Origin: Robinsoniella peoriensis
GTDB lineage: Bacteria > Bacillota > Clostridia > Lachnospirales > Lachnospiraceae
Assembly (NCBI RefSeq): GCF_042680125.1
Contig: NZ_JBHTNY010000056.1
Direction: 5' to 3' (one strand)
DNA length: 46,107 bases
A program made the position numbers and the translations under genes. This document shows positions 25,040 through 33,903 of this stretch, piece by piece. The notes below the pieces were generated by a model. The model saw nothing but the letters and a program-made list of their open reading frames with translations. It did no database searches and was not told the DNA's origin. How positions within the stretch are numbered: position 1 is the first letter of the stretch; each line of letters starts with the position of its first letter.

Positions 25040-25748
25040 TTATATCTCCTTCTACAAAATTTCTTTTTTTACTATCAGCAACAATTGCTATCAGGACCGG
25101 GTTTGTAATCATCACTGATCCAACTGTCTGCTGTCCCATAATCTCAATAAATACACTGTAATTGATCCACGGTGTACTATAAGAATCACAATCTATTGCG
25201 GAAAATGTAACTACATTGCTTTCCGTTACCATGTCATTTCTAAAATAAGAACAACCCGAACTCAGAGGCAGCGGCATCATTTGGTTTTTTTCCTGCTTGA
25301 AAATCTGAAACTTCAGCCTGGTTCTTGCATTCATACTTAAAATATTACAGGAAAAGCTCAGTTCCGTATTAAAATGCCGGCATTCTGCCGTGTTTAAATT
25401 AACAGAGACTACATTATATGCAGTTCCTTTTTCTATTCCTTCCGGTAAGATCATACCTCCGAAAGAAGAAGCCTTGCAAAACACATCTGTACAGTCGGGC
25501 GATTGCTCATCCTGACAGTTATCTTTGCATTCATCATTGCATTTTTCTTTGCATTTTTCTTTATCATTTTCTCTGCAATCTTCCTCACAATTTGAGAATG
25601 TATTTTTTTTCCCATTAAAGTTATTCTGCGCATACGACCGGTTATTGCAGCATGGCTGTTGCATTGCCCTTGTATTGGCATTTGTTCTCATCCCTCTGTT
25701 AGGCTGACTATTTCCACGTCTCTGAGAGTAAAACAATCCATTATACAT
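25023..25748 (-). CDS. DUF4489-like protein with Cys/Lys-rich N-terminal region
   Basis: 241 residues. Residues 1-80 are low-complexity, Asn-rich and then charged with regularly spaced Cys (ENDKEKCKEKCNDECKDNCQ; a CxxxC rhythm). From about residue 92 the sequence aligns in pattern with the protein at 25902-26462: TAYNVVSVNLNTAECRHFNTELSFSCNI, LKFQIFKQEKNQMMPLP, VVTFSAIDCDSY, and VGSVMITNPVLIAIVAD. This is the module I remember as DUF4489 of clostridia. A surface or spore-coat role is a guess. AAGGAG lies nine bases before the ATG. Confidence 0.72.
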   Translation of the reverse strand: MYNGLFYSQRRGNSQPNRGMRTNANTRAMQQPCCNNRSYAQNNFNGKKNTFSNCEEDCRENDKEKCKEKCNDECKDNCQDEQSPDCTDVFCKASSFGGMILPEGIEKGTAYNVVSVNLNTAECRHFNTELSFSCNILSMNARTRLKFQIFKQEKNQMMPLPLSSGCSYFRNDMVTESNVVTFSAIDCDSYSTPWINYSVFIEIMGQQTVGSVMITNPVLIAIVADSKKRNFVEGDINGQAD

Positions 25749-25773
25749 AGGCTACAGCTCCTTAATAAAATGT

Positions 25774-25847
25774 GCATAGATAGAATATTTCTCAGATACT
25801 CTATCTATGCAAACATTTTTATGCTAATTGACCTGCTGCCAGGTCAA
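25774..25847. terminator. Two consecutive hairpins between the DUF4489-like paralogues
   Basis: Hairpin one: GCATAGATAGA (25774-25784) with TCTATCTATGC (25800-25810), an 11-bp perfect stem; the minus-strand reading ends ACATTTTATT. Hairpin two: TTGACCTG-CTGC-CAGGTCAA (25828-25847). Together they could reduce read-through from the first paralogue into the second, or act as processing sites. Confidence 0.6.
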
Positions 25848-25901
25848 CAAGACTTAAGACTATACCACCGGTATATTCCTAACTCTTCATTTACAGTTCT
25901 G

Positions 25902-26462
25902 TTAACATCCGCAAGAGGAGTTATCAACAACAATTGCTGATAATGTTGCATTATTAATTGCAGTTACGCCTACAGTTGCAACGCCTGCAACAGTAGCTAC
26001 TACACTATAAGTGCAGCATTCTTCATCACAAATATCACAGTCACAAACGAAGAATGTGAACGTATTACTGTCTGTAATTGCTACAAGGCGTGAAAATACC
26101 CATGTTGGTCCTACAGGAATCGGAGTCAACTGGCCTTTACACTGTTTAAATACCTGGAAATTCAGGGAAATAATTGCAGCCGTTGTATTGATATTGCTGG
26201 CAAACTCAAATTTGATACATGGATTCTCAAATCCTCTTGTATCTACATTTACGGTTGCTACCGTATAAGCTGTGCCTGCAATTGTTGCCAATGGAAGTGT
26301 AACTGACCCTGGAGTACCGCATTTAATTGTAGTTCTGTTTGGTCTAATATTTTTACGTTTTTCACATTTGCAGAATAATTTACATTCGCAGTCACGAGAT
26401 TTATCACAACAGCAATCACAATGACGATCACAATCACAAATCAATTCTTTTATTTCACTCAT
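25902..26462 (-). CDS. DUF4489-like Cys-rich protein
   Basis: 186 residues. The N-terminus is unusually rich in Cys and Asp (CDCDRHCDCCCDKSRDCEC pattern, about residues 8-35), followed by a beta-rich domain: TPGSVTLPLATIAGTAYTVATVNVD, ISLNFQVFKQCKGQLTPIP, FTFFVCDCDICDEECC, and a tail VGVTAINNATLSAIVVD ending in NSSCGC. Such Cys-rich ends suggest disulfide or metal cross-linking in a surface or spore layer, but that is inference. The start at 26462 is set by AGGAGGT six bases upstream; an ATG at 26495 precedes that site. It forms a pair with the gene at 25023-25748. Confidence 0.78.
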   Translation of the reverse strand: MSEIKELICDCDRHCDCCCDKSRDCECKLFCKCEKRKNIRPNRTTIKCGTPGSVTLPLATIAGTAYTVATVNVDTRGFENPCIKFEFASNINTTAAIISLNFQVFKQCKGQLTPIPVGPTWVFSRLVAITDSNTFTFFVCDCDICDEECCTYSVVATVAGVATVGVTAINNATLSAIVVDNSSCGC

Positions 26463-26488
26463 ACCAAGACCTCCTATGATCTTTCTTA

Positions 26489-26565
26489 AACTCAAAATTT
26501 ATACCAAATTAGGTATAAAACATTATATTCGTAAATACAATTATTGTTACTTACTATTTTGAGTT
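26489..26565. promoter_or_regulatory. Nested inverted repeats upstream of the DUF4489-like cluster
   Basis: Outer arms AACTCAAAAT (26489-26498) and ATTTTGAGTT (26556-26565) pair perfectly. Inside, TTATACC (26499-26505) and GGTATAA (26512-26518) form a second perfect inverted repeat with a 6-nt centre. This covers the whole expected promoter and leader. No convincing sigma consensus was found, so the sites may be operators or an RNA structure. Confidence 0.5.
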
Positions 26566-26584
26566 CCCATACATAGACAGGCAT

Positions 26585-26649
26585 AAAAAAACCTGGTACA
26601 TTCGCTTCCCCAAACTTTTAATCAGTCAGGACAGGTTCCATGTACCAGG
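26585..26649 (-). terminator. Terminator of codY
   Basis: Minus strand: CCTGGTACAT (plus 26640-26649) and ATGTACCAGG (plus 26592-26601) form a perfect 10-bp stem around a 38-nt loop, followed by TTTTTTT. It lies 10 bp behind the codY stop codon. Confidence 0.85.
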
Positions 26650-26658
26650 TATAAACAA

Positions 26659-27441
26659 CTATTTTGTTTTCTGCGCTCTTAATTCTTCCAGTTCTTCAAA
26701 GATATAATCATTGATAACTTTAATATAAGTTCCTTTCATTCCTGAGGATCTGGATTCGATTACTCCGGCGCTTTCGAACTTACGCAGGGCATTAACGATT
26801 ACGGATCTGGTAATTCCAACCCGGTCTGCAATCTTACTTGCTACCAGAATGCCTTCTGTTCCGTCCAGTTCTTCAAATATGTGGGTAATTGCCTCAAGTT
26901 CTGAGAAAGATAAGGTGCTGATTGCAGATTTTACAATTTGTATCTTTCTGCTCTCTTCTGCACTTTCTTCATTAACTGAGCGCATCATTTCCAATCCTAC
27001 AACTGTAGTGCCGTATTCACTCAGGATAATATCATCAATCTCATACTGGGTATCAAACTTGTACATAAAAACAGTTCCAAGGCGTTCACCTGCAATATCA
27101 ATAGGATTAATGATTGCACGGTAGTTTTTGATATCCTCTCCAACAAAGCCCAGGGTTTCCAGATTTACATTTTCTTTTGTGGACAGTATACCTAATAATC
27201 TTTCATTAAGCATGTTGTCTATATGTCCGCCTACTTTATCAACAATCAACTCCTTGATTTCTTCGACACCATCACAAAGACTGACACCCAGAACTTTTCC
27301 TTTTTTACTGATAACCAGAATATTGGATTCCAATATTTCTGTCAGCACCGTGCATATATCATTAAAAACGACCTTACTGGAATTATTGTTATGCAATAGC
27401 TTGTTGATTTTCCTTGTTTTATCTAACAATTGTACACTCAT
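26659..27441 (-). CDS. codY: Global transcriptional repressor CodY
   Basis: Senses branched-chain amino acids and GTP and represses nutrient-acquisition genes in Gram-positive bacteria. From the chosen start the 260 residues match the family length. MSVQLLDKTRKINKLL is the classic N-terminus and GAF domain start. The C-terminal winged helix is clear as ASKIADRVGITRSVIVNALRKFESAGVIESRSSGMKGTYIKV (about residues 203-245). An in-frame start at 27498 would add 19 unrelated residues. A CodY box lies between its own -35 and -10 hexamers, so autorepression is likely. Confidence 0.97.
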   Translation of the reverse strand: MSVQLLDKTRKINKLLHNNNSSKVVFNDICTVLTEILESNILVISKKGKVLGVSLCDGVEEIKELIVDKVGGHIDNMLNERLLGILSTKENVNLETLGFVGEDIKNYRAIINPIDIAGERLGTVFMYKFDTQYEIDDIILSEYGTTVVGLEMMRSVNEESAEESRKIQIVKSAISTLSFSELEAITHIFEELDGTEGILVASKIADRVGITRSVIVNALRKFESAGVIESRSSGMKGTYIKVINDYIFEELEELRAQKTK

Positions 27442-27498
27442 ATTTAGCCTCCTATCTTCCATTGTTTCTATTCTACATACTGTTTCACGATAATACAT

Positions 27499-27527
27499 AT
27501 TTTATCATATAATTTTCTGAAAATCAA
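27499..27527 (-). promoter_or_regulatory. codY promoter containing a CodY box
   Basis: Minus strand: -35 TTGATT (plus 27522-27527), 17-bp spacer, -10 TAAAAT (plus 27499-27504). The sequence AATTTTCTGAAAATC at plus 27511-27525 matches 14 of 15 positions of the CodY motif AATTTTCWGAAAATT and fills the spacer, an ideal position for repression. Confidence 0.85.
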
Positions 27528-27582
27528 TCGGTTTCTTGTGATAATCAATTATTTTTCACAACAACTGCAAATAATTCAGACG

Positions 27583-27625
27583 ATAGAAAAAGAATGCCCT
27601 GTTTTCAAGAGCATTCTTTTTCTAT
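27583..27625 (-). terminator. Terminator overlapping the end of topA
   Basis: ATAGAAAAAGAATGC (27583-27597) pairs perfectly with GCATTCTTTTTCTAT (27611-27625), a 15-bp stem. The stem itself includes the topA stop codon (27622-27624). No long T-run follows, so termination may be partial; the A/T-rich stem partly serves as one. Confidence 0.65.
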
Positions 27626-29709
27626 TTTGCCTCATTTTGTTTCGATTTATCCTCAACATATCCGCACTGTTCATCTGCGCAGACCAGTTTATTTCCTTTT
27701 TCAAGCATTACACCGCCGCAATTCGGACACTTTTCTTTGGAAGGTTTCTGCCAGGACATGAAATCACATTCCGGATTATCTTCACATCCGAAGTATTTTC
27801 TTCCCTTTTTCGTTTTACGAAGAACGACTTCTTTTCCACATTTCGGACAGGCCACGCCAATCTTCTCCAGATATGGTTTGGTATTTCTGCAGTCAGGGAA
27901 TCCCGGGCATGCCAGAAATCTTCCATGAGGTCCATATTTAACAACCATGTTGCGCCCACATTCCTCACAAATTACATCAGTTACTTCATCTTCGATCTTA
28001 ACCTGCTCTAATTCCTTCTCTGCTGCTTCTACTGCCATTTCCAGATCAGGATAAAAATTGCTGACAACTGTTTTCCAATTTACAACCCCTTCCTCCACTT
28101 TATCCAAAAGGGATTCCAGATTTGCCGTAAAGTTTACATCAACGATACTTGGGAATGCCTGCTTCATCATATTGTTCACGACTTCGCCAAGCTCCGTCAT
28201 ATACAGATTCTTGTTTTCCTTAGCAACATACCGGCGTCCCAATATGGTGGTAATGGTTGGCGCATAGGTACTTGGACGTCCAATCCCCAGCTCCTCTAAG
28301 GATTTAACAAGGGTTGCCTCTGTATAATGTGCAGGAGGCTGTGTAAAATGCTGTTTATAATCAAATTCTTTTAAAGATAATTGCGAATCTTTGGAAATCC
28401 CTTTCAGAAGGACATTTCCGCCAGTTTCTTCTTCATCACTGTCTGTGTAAACTGCCAGGAAACCATCAAATAACAGCTTAGATGCCGCTACGGTAAAACG
28501 GTATTCGCCTGCTGCAATCTTAACGGATGTGGTCTCATAGCGGGCATTTTCCATACGGCTCGCTGCAAAACGTTTCCAGATCAGCTGATAAAGACGATAT
28601 TGATCTCTTGACAGGGACTCTTTCATGGATATAGGAGTCCTAATAATATCACTGGGACGGATTGCTTCATGGGCATCCTGAATCTTCTTACCGTTTTTCT
28701 TCTTTTCCTCTACTATGGAAGAAACATACTCTTTTCCATATTCCTGTTCTATATAACCTCTGGCCTGAGCATCTGCTTCTTCCGAAATACGGGTAGAATC
28801 GGTACGCAGATAGGTGATCAGACCTACTGTTCCATTTCCCTGAATCTCAATTCCTTCATAGAGCTGCTGAGCCAGACGCATCGTCTTCTGTGTAGAGAAG
28901 TTCAGCACTTTAGATGCTTCCTGCTGCAGGGTACTGGTTGTAAATGGAAGCGGTGCTTTTTTTATACGCTCCCCTTTTTTAATATCCGATACTTCATAGC
29001 TTGCATTTTCCAGATCTGACAGAATAATATCCAGTTCCTCTTTGGATGTAATCTGCATTTTTTTCTTGTCTGTGCCATAGAACTTTGCCCGTAAAGGCTT
29101 TTTCTCACCCTTTACCGCAAAATCTGCTTCCAGTGTCCAGTACTCTTCCGGAATAAATGCATTGATCTCATCTTCCCTGTCACCAATAATACGCAGTGCA
29201 ACAGACTGAACCCTTCCGGCACTTAATCCACGTTTTACCTTCGCCCATAAAAGAGGGCTGATGCGGTAACCAACCATACGGTCCAGCATTCTTCTTGCCT
29301 GCTGAGCGTCCACCAGGTCCATATCAATATCTCTTGCGCTCTTAAGAGATGTCTTAACAGCGTTTTTTGTTATTTCATTAAATGTAATCCGGTACATCTT
29401 ATCTTCTTCCAGCTTCAAAGCCTTTGACAGATGCCAGGATATTGCTTCTCCTTCGCGGTCAGGGTCAGTTGCGAGATACACTTTATCCGCTTTCTTGGCA
29501 GCTTTTCGAAGTCCTGCCAGGATATCTCCTTTACCACGAATTGTGATGTATTTAGGCTCATAGCCATGTTCTACATCGATTCCCATCTGGCTCTTTGGCA
29601 GATCACGGACATGTCCGTTCGATGCCGCCACTTCATAATTTGCCCCCAGGAATTTTTTAATTGTCTTTACTTTAGTAGGAGATTCTACAATCACCAGATA
29701 TTTCGCCAT
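27622..29709 (-). CDS. topA: DNA topoisomerase I
   Basis: Relaxes negative supercoils by single-strand passage. 695 residues from the chosen start. The TOPRIM domain begins KYLVIVESPTKVKT (residues 3-16), with DPDREGEAISWHL near 107-119. The active-site Tyr is in GLITYLRTDSTRIS near residue 300. Three C-terminal four-Cys zinc ribbons follow (CEECGRNMVVKYGPHGRFLACPGFPDC, CPKCGKEVVLRK..., CPNCGGVMLEKG...). The start at 29709 has GGAGG five bases upstream. It follows dprA by 24 bp and is part of the comM-dprA-topA set. Confidence 0.98.
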   Translation of the reverse strand: MAKYLVIVESPTKVKTIKKFLGANYEVAASNGHVRDLPKSQMGIDVEHGYEPKYITIRGKGDILAGLRKAAKKADKVYLATDPDREGEAISWHLSKALKLEEDKMYRITFNEITKNAVKTSLKSARDIDMDLVDAQQARRMLDRMVGYRISPLLWAKVKRGLSAGRVQSVALRIIGDREDEINAFIPEEYWTLEADFAVKGEKKPLRAKFYGTDKKKMQITSKEELDIILSDLENASYEVSDIKKGERIKKAPLPFTTSTLQQEASKVLNFSTQKTMRLAQQLYEGIEIQGNGTVGLITYLRTDSTRISEEADAQARGYIEQEYGKEYVSSIVEEKKKNGKKIQDAHEAIRPSDIIRTPISMKESLSRDQYRLYQLIWKRFAASRMENARYETTSVKIAAGEYRFTVAASKLLFDGFLAVYTDSDEEETGGNVLLKGISKDSQLSLKEFDYKQHFTQPPAHYTEATLVKSLEELGIGRPSTYAPTITTILGRRYVAKENKNLYMTELGEVVNNMMKQAFPSIVDVNFTANLESLLDKVEEGVVNWKTVVSNFYPDLEMAVEAAEKELEQVKIEDEVTDVICEECGRNMVVKYGPHGRFLACPGFPDCRNTKPYLEKIGVACPKCGKEVVLRKTKKGRKYFGCEDNPECDFMSWQKPSKEKCPNCGGVMLEKGNKLVCADEQCGYVEDKSKQNEAK

Positions 29710-29733
29710 ATATTCCTCCACGAGATAAAACCT

Positions 29734-30810
29734 CTATATTTTTTCATAAAAATTCTTTGCCGATTCCTTCACCAATCCCTTTAATTGCAGGGATATAAGT
29801 ACTCCCGTCAGCTCCTTAACCTGTAGATTTGTAGCGTTTAAAATCTGATTCAGGCTTTTAGAGTTGAAATCCAGACAACTATACACCAAATTTTCTTTTG
29901 TTTCAAGTGTTATCTTACTTTTTTTGTTTTTACTTTCTTTTTCCCTCTCCTGCCCCAGTTCTTTTAAGAGGTCGTCAACCCCTGTAATAATACCGGCTCC
30001 CTGGGCAATCAGAAGATTACTTCCCTTACTTAATTCATCATTCATTCTTCCGGGAACAACATAGACTTCACGCCCCTGTTCCAAAGCACAGTCGGCTGTA
30101 ATAAGTGAACCGCTTTTTACTTTTGCCTCAACTACAATCACCACATCAGACAGCCCGCTGATGATCCGGTTGCGCATTGGAAAATGAATTGGCAATGGCT
30201 GGGTTCCCGGCGGATATTCAGACAGAATACCGCCCTGCCGGGTCAGACGGTCATATAAATCCCGATTTCTTTTTGGATAGCAGATATCCACACCGCTGCC
30301 AAGAATCCCAAAACTGCTGCCCCCTGCCTCTAATGCCCCCAGCTGTCCTAATCCATCCACGCCAAGCGCCATACCGCTAATGATCTGAATGCCCCGGGCT
30401 GCCAGTTTTTTCCCGATTTCCTCCGCCATCTGTCTGCCATATCCGCTGCAGCGCCTGGCTCCTATAATCGCCGCCGAGTACGTTTCTTCCCGTGGCAGTT
30501 TTCCTTTTAAAAAAAGTCCGAAAGGCGGGTCCGGAATTTTTTTTAAACGCTCCGGATACGCCGGATGTCCAATGCTGATAAAGTCTATTCCCTTTTTTCT
30601 TCTATTATGATATTCTTTGTCAATATCTGTGTTATTTTTAGCCTGAATCAGAACCTTCTTTTCTGTCTCATTTAAAAAAACCAGTCCGTTTATTTCTTTT
30701 TCTCTCGCAAAGAACAAGTGCCTGGGGTCTCCAAAATAGTCTGTCAAATGACTTATCTGGCTTCTGTATATTCCTTTTATACTGCAAATCCAATACCAGT
30801 ATTCTTCCAT
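29734..30810 (-). CDS. dprA: DNA-processing protein DprA
   Basis: Loads RecA on incoming single-stranded DNA during transformation. 358 residues. The extended Rossmann fold is visible from AAIIGARRCSGYGRQMAEEIG through GMALGVDGLGQLGALEAGG, GSGVDICYPKRN, FPMRNRIISGLSDVVIVVEA and SGSLITADCALEQGREVYVVPG. A C-terminal winged-helix domain (about residues 290-358) ends the protein. AAAGGAG six bases before the ATG. It lies directly behind comM, the common clostridial order comM-dprA-topA. Whether this species is transformable cannot be judged. Confidence 0.96.
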   Translation of the reverse strand: MEEYWYWICSIKGIYRSQISHLTDYFGDPRHLFFAREKEINGLVFLNETEKKVLIQAKNNTDIDKEYHNRRKKGIDFISIGHPAYPERLKKIPDPPFGLFLKGKLPREETYSAAIIGARRCSGYGRQMAEEIGKKLAARGIQIISGMALGVDGLGQLGALEAGGSSFGILGSGVDICYPKRNRDLYDRLTRQGGILSEYPPGTQPLPIHFPMRNRIISGLSDVVIVVEAKVKSGSLITADCALEQGREVYVVPGRMNDELSKGSNLLIAQGAGIITGVDDLLKELGQEREKESKNKKSKITLETKENLVYSCLDFNSKSLNQILNATNLQVKELTGVLISLQLKGLVKESAKNFYEKI

Positions 30811-30822
30811 TTCCGTCTCCTT

Positions 30823-32358
30823 TCATACCTCCCAAAATTTTTTATCAATACTCCGGTAGCAGATTGCTTCACTTATATGCTCTGCTTTAATAATTTCGGA
30901 ACCATCCATATCTGCAATGGTTCTGGCTACCTTAATAATCCGGTGATAGGCCCTTGCGCTCAATTCAAACCGTTCAAATGCCAGTTTCATCAATGATGCT
31001 TCCTGCTTACCAAGCCGGCAGAACGTCTGAATTCCTCTTTCTGTTAAGTCAGAGTTAAAACGAAAAGGTGTTCCTTCATAACGCGCAAGCTGAACTTTTT
31101 GCGCTATCTCAACTCTTTTCCGGATTATTTCGGAACTCTCATTTTTCTTTTTTAGTGCCAGATCCCTGTATGAAACTGCCGGAGCTTCTATGGCGATATC
31201 CATCCGGTCCAGCAGCGGTGCACTGATTCTTCCCAGATATTGGCGCACTTCATTTTCTGTACAGGTGCACTTGTTGATATCCGGGTAGTGTCCGCACCGG
31301 CAGGGATTCATTGCCGCCGCAAAGAGAAACTTTGCCGGAAAGAGGTAACTGCCTCCCATTCTGTTAATGCATACCTGGTGGTCTTCCATAGGCTGGCGCA
31401 AAACCTCAAGTGTTTCTTTTTTAAATTCAGGAAGTTCATCCAGAAAGAGAATTCCATTATGTGCTAGGCTGATTTCTCCGGGTTTGGGATTCAATCCGCC
31501 TCCGATCAGGGCTTTGGGAGTTATTGTGTGGTGAGGTGACCGATAGGGCCGAAGATGAAGCAGAGGAGATGTGGCAGGAAGAATTCCTGCAACGCTGTAG
31601 ACCTTTGATATTTCAAGACTTTCCGGCAGTGTTAATGGCGGCAGAATGGTTGGAAGGCGCCTGGCAAGCATAGACTTTCCGGAGCCAGGCGGACCGATCA
31701 AAAGCAGATTGTGCATACCCGCTGCTGCTACCTCCGCTGCACGCTTTACTGCCTCCTGACCGTTAATATCACTGAAATCCTCCTTTTGCTGTCCGTATGG
31801 CTCCGCAAACAGTGCTTCCACATCCACGTAACCCGGCTCAATTTTGGCAGTCCCATTGAGATAATCCATGGCTTGTCCCAGGTTATCTACACCAATGACA
31901 CTGATTCCTTTAATGACAGAACCTTCTGTCAGGTTCTTTTTTGGAATGATACATTTGCTAAATCCCATTTTCTGAGCCAGGGATACGATGGATAAAACCC
32001 CCGGTATGGCATTTATTTCCCCATTTAAGCTGAGTTCACCCACGACCAGTACATTTGTCATAGTCTTTTGGGAAATAAAGCCGTATGAGCCCAATATGGC
32101 GATTGCAACAGGCAAATCAAATCCCGATCCGTTTTTCTTTAAATCAGCCGGTGCCAGATTAACGGTAATCCGTTTGGGAACAATACGAATCCCGGCATTT
32201 CGGATGGAAGTCCTCACCCGCTCCTGTGCCTCTTTTACCTGGGATGACAGATATCCCACCATAGTAAACATAGGCAGCCCGTCACTGACATCCGCCTCTA
32301 CACGGACCAGCCTGCTTTCTACGCCGTAAATAACTGCAGACATAACTGTGCTAAACAA
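30823..32358 (-). CDS. comM: YifB/ComM-family AAA ATPase (Mg-chelatase-like)
   Basis: Helicase-type ATPase implicated in natural transformation and branch migration. The N-terminal lon-like substrate domain (GVESRLVRVEADVSDGLPMFTMVG) is followed by Walker A GPPGSGKSMLARRLP near residue 220, Walker B GILFLDELPEF near 300, and the C-terminal Mg-chelatase module. AGGAGG lies seven bases before an in-frame TTG at 32358, giving MFSTVMSAVIYG and 511 residues. An ATG at 32343 is the alternative, but it is 20 or more bases from the ribosome site. dprA follows 12 bp downstream. Confidence 0.95.
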   Translation of the reverse strand: MFSTVMSAVIYGVESRLVRVEADVSDGLPMFTMVGYLSSQVKEAQERVRTSIRNAGIRIVPKRITVNLAPADLKKNGSGFDLPVAIAILGSYGFISQKTMTNVLVVGELSLNGEINAIPGVLSIVSLAQKMGFSKCIIPKKNLTEGSVIKGISVIGVDNLGQAMDYLNGTAKIEPGYVDVEALFAEPYGQQKEDFSDINGQEAVKRAAEVAAAGMHNLLLIGPPGSGKSMLARRLPTILPPLTLPESLEISKVYSVAGILPATSPLLHLRPYRSPHHTITPKALIGGGLNPKPGEISLAHNGILFLDELPEFKKETLEVLRQPMEDHQVCINRMGGSYLFPAKFLFAAAMNPCRCGHYPDINKCTCTENEVRQYLGRISAPLLDRMDIAIEAPAVSYRDLALKKKNESSEIIRKRVEIAQKVQLARYEGTPFRFNSDLTERGIQTFCRLGKQEASLMKLAFERFELSARAYHRIIKVARTIADMDGSEIIKAEHISEAICYRSIDKKFWEV

Positions 32359-32547
32359 TCTGCTACCTCCTTTATTCAATTAGATAAGTTGTTGGAAAAT
32401 CCTTCAAAAGAATTTTGAAGAAAAGAATGCTGCTCTTGAGCATGTTTGAAAACCTAAAGCAGTTTTATCCAGTATACACTGGTTTACATAAAATTGCAAA
32501 TATTTTTTCAGATATAAATAAAATAAAAATGCAAACGCCAGACCCTG

Positions 32548-33183
32548 CTAAATATTTTGAAGGTCCGACGCCCCTAACACCCGGATGCCGCATATTTCCT
32601 TTTCACTGCACACCGCAATGTTACAATTTTCCATCTGCCGGATCTGAAACCGGCAGCCATATTGAAAAAATGCGTCCCGTGTGCATGCAGAAAAATCCAG
32701 ACTTCTCAAATCCCTGTTGATACCGGTTCCCTGCTGTTTTAGATAACTTTCTTTCGATACCCAGATCCTGCCAAAAATACGGTTTTTTTCTTCATCCGGT
32801 ACATGACCAAACAGCTTCCATTCATTTTCATGACTGATCCGTTTTACGATATTTTCTTTATACACCAGCAGTTTTTCTATATCCACGCCTATCTCTTTCT
32901 CATGGATACCGCACACTATCCCATTCTGACAATGGCTTACATTAAAGTGGATATGGGGATAATCAGGAAGGTATGGCTTCCCATGCTCTCTTTTTCCAAT
33001 ATCGGGAAGCTTATCTATTCCATATTCATCTCTCAATCCAAATGCCAGCAGCTGATATCCGATTTTACTCTGCTGCTGCCGTTTTTCTTTTCCTGTTGCG
33101 GCAAGTATTTCCTCCGAAAACAAATATAGCATAATCCTCATCTTCCTCTCTGGTTCATTTTCAGCTGCCTGATGCCGTCCCAT
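32548..33183 (-). CDS. 4'-phosphopantetheinyl transferase (Sfp type)
   Basis: Transfers the phosphopantetheine arm of CoA to carrier proteins. 211 residues. The family hallmarks are HFNVSHCQNGIVCGI, GVDIEKL (metal-binding Asp and Glu, near residue 98) and WVSKESYLKQQGTGI (near 146). The sequence is of the Sfp class, not AcpS. No NRPS/PKS genes are in the window, so it may serve a pathway elsewhere or acyl carrier protein. The start at 33183 has AAAGG seven bases before ATG; MRIMLYLF at 33141 is the more usual family beginning. Confidence 0.88.
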   Translation of the reverse strand: MGRHQAAENEPERKMRIMLYLFSEEILAATGKEKRQQQSKIGYQLLAFGLRDEYGIDKLPDIGKREHGKPYLPDYPHIHFNVSHCQNGIVCGIHEKEIGVDIEKLLVYKENIVKRISHENEWKLFGHVPDEEKNRIFGRIWVSKESYLKQQGTGINRDLRSLDFSACTRDAFFQYGCRFQIRQMENCNIAVCSEKEICGIRVLGASDLQNI

Positions 33184-33239
33184 ACAGCTGCCTTTTTGGC
33201 ATTATAGCACAATTCCTGCTTCTTGCATATATCTGGATA

Positions 33240-33268
33240 AAGGCTTTCATTTTTATATCAGAAGCCTT
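33240..33268 (-). terminator. Weak hairpin at the end of sigK
   Basis: Minus strand: AAGGCTTC pairs with GAAAGCCTT (one bulge) around the stop codon and a short A/T loop; only TTTATCC follows. Possible weak terminator. Confidence 0.4.
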
Positions 33269-33875
33269 CCCGCAATTTTTTTAAAGCATTTTTTTCAATC
33301 CTGGAAACGTAAGACCTGGATATGCCGAGGGCTTTTGCGATCTCCCGCTGTGTTGTCTCTTTTGCACCAAAGAGCCCATACCGGAGAGCCAGTACTTTTT
33401 GTTCTCTGTCATTCAAATATACTTTGAAGATTTCATACAATTTTTTTGTATTTTCTTCTAACTCCATGGTTTCAATCACATCCACATTATTGCTTTCAAT
33501 AATGTCCAGAAGGCTGATTTCATTTCCCTCTTTGTCCATTCCGATTGGCTCGTAGAGAGAGACTTCCTTGGAAGTTTTTTTACGCATCCTTAGCATCATG
33601 AGGAGTTCATTTTCAATACACCTGGCGGCATAAGTGGCTAAACGATTGTTTTTACTATGATCGAAGGTAGTCACTGCTTTTATAAGGCCAATGGTTCCTA
33701 TGGAAATCAGATCTTCCGAATCTTCTTCCGGCCTTTGATATTTTTTGGCGACGTGGGCTACCAATCTCAGGTTACGTTCGATTAGAATCCTCTTTGCGTC
33801 CAGGTCGCCCTCCTTGTATTTTTGAAGAAACAGCTTTTCTTCTTCGGCAGTAAGCGGCTTGGGAAATGTCTTCAA
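33258..33875 (-). CDS. sigK: Sporulation RNA polymerase sigma-K factor, no pro-sequence
   Basis: Late mother-cell sigma factor. Region 2 is clear: ILIERNLRLVAHVAKKYQ, SEDLISIGTIGLIKAVTTFD, RLATYAARCIENELLMMLRMRKKTSKEVSLYEPIGMDKEGNEISL. Region 4 follows with DREQKVLALRYGL and TQREIAKALGISRSYVSRIEKNALKKL. B. subtilis pro-SigK has about 20 extra hydrophobic N-terminal residues; here an in-frame TAA lies just upstream and the protein begins almost at the mature position. TTG at 33875 is the best start (AGGTG six bases upstream, 205 residues). The gene is intact, with no skin-type insertion. Confidence 0.93.
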   Translation of the reverse strand: MKTFPKPLTAEEEKLFLQKYKEGDLDAKRILIERNLRLVAHVAKKYQRPEEDSEDLISIGTIGLIKAVTTFDHSKNNRLATYAARCIENELLMMLRMRKKTSKEVSLYEPIGMDKEGNEISLLDIIESNNVDVIETMELEENTKKLYEIFKVYLNDREQKVLALRYGLFGAKETTQREIAKALGISRSYVSRIEKNALKKLREGF

Positions 33876-33903
33876 AAAAAGCACCTCAAAGCGGATTTAT
33901 AAC

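Noticed and set aside
25451..25681. Charged, Lys-rich frame opposite or overlapping the DUF4489-like gene
   Set aside because: It is an alternative frame of the low-complexity Cys/Lys-rich region and has no own start signal.
32433..32456. GAGCATGTTTGAAAACC, resembling the ends of the MITE-like family
   Set aside because: No partner end is found nearby and the orientation differs from the other copies; probably a chance similarity or a very decayed copy.
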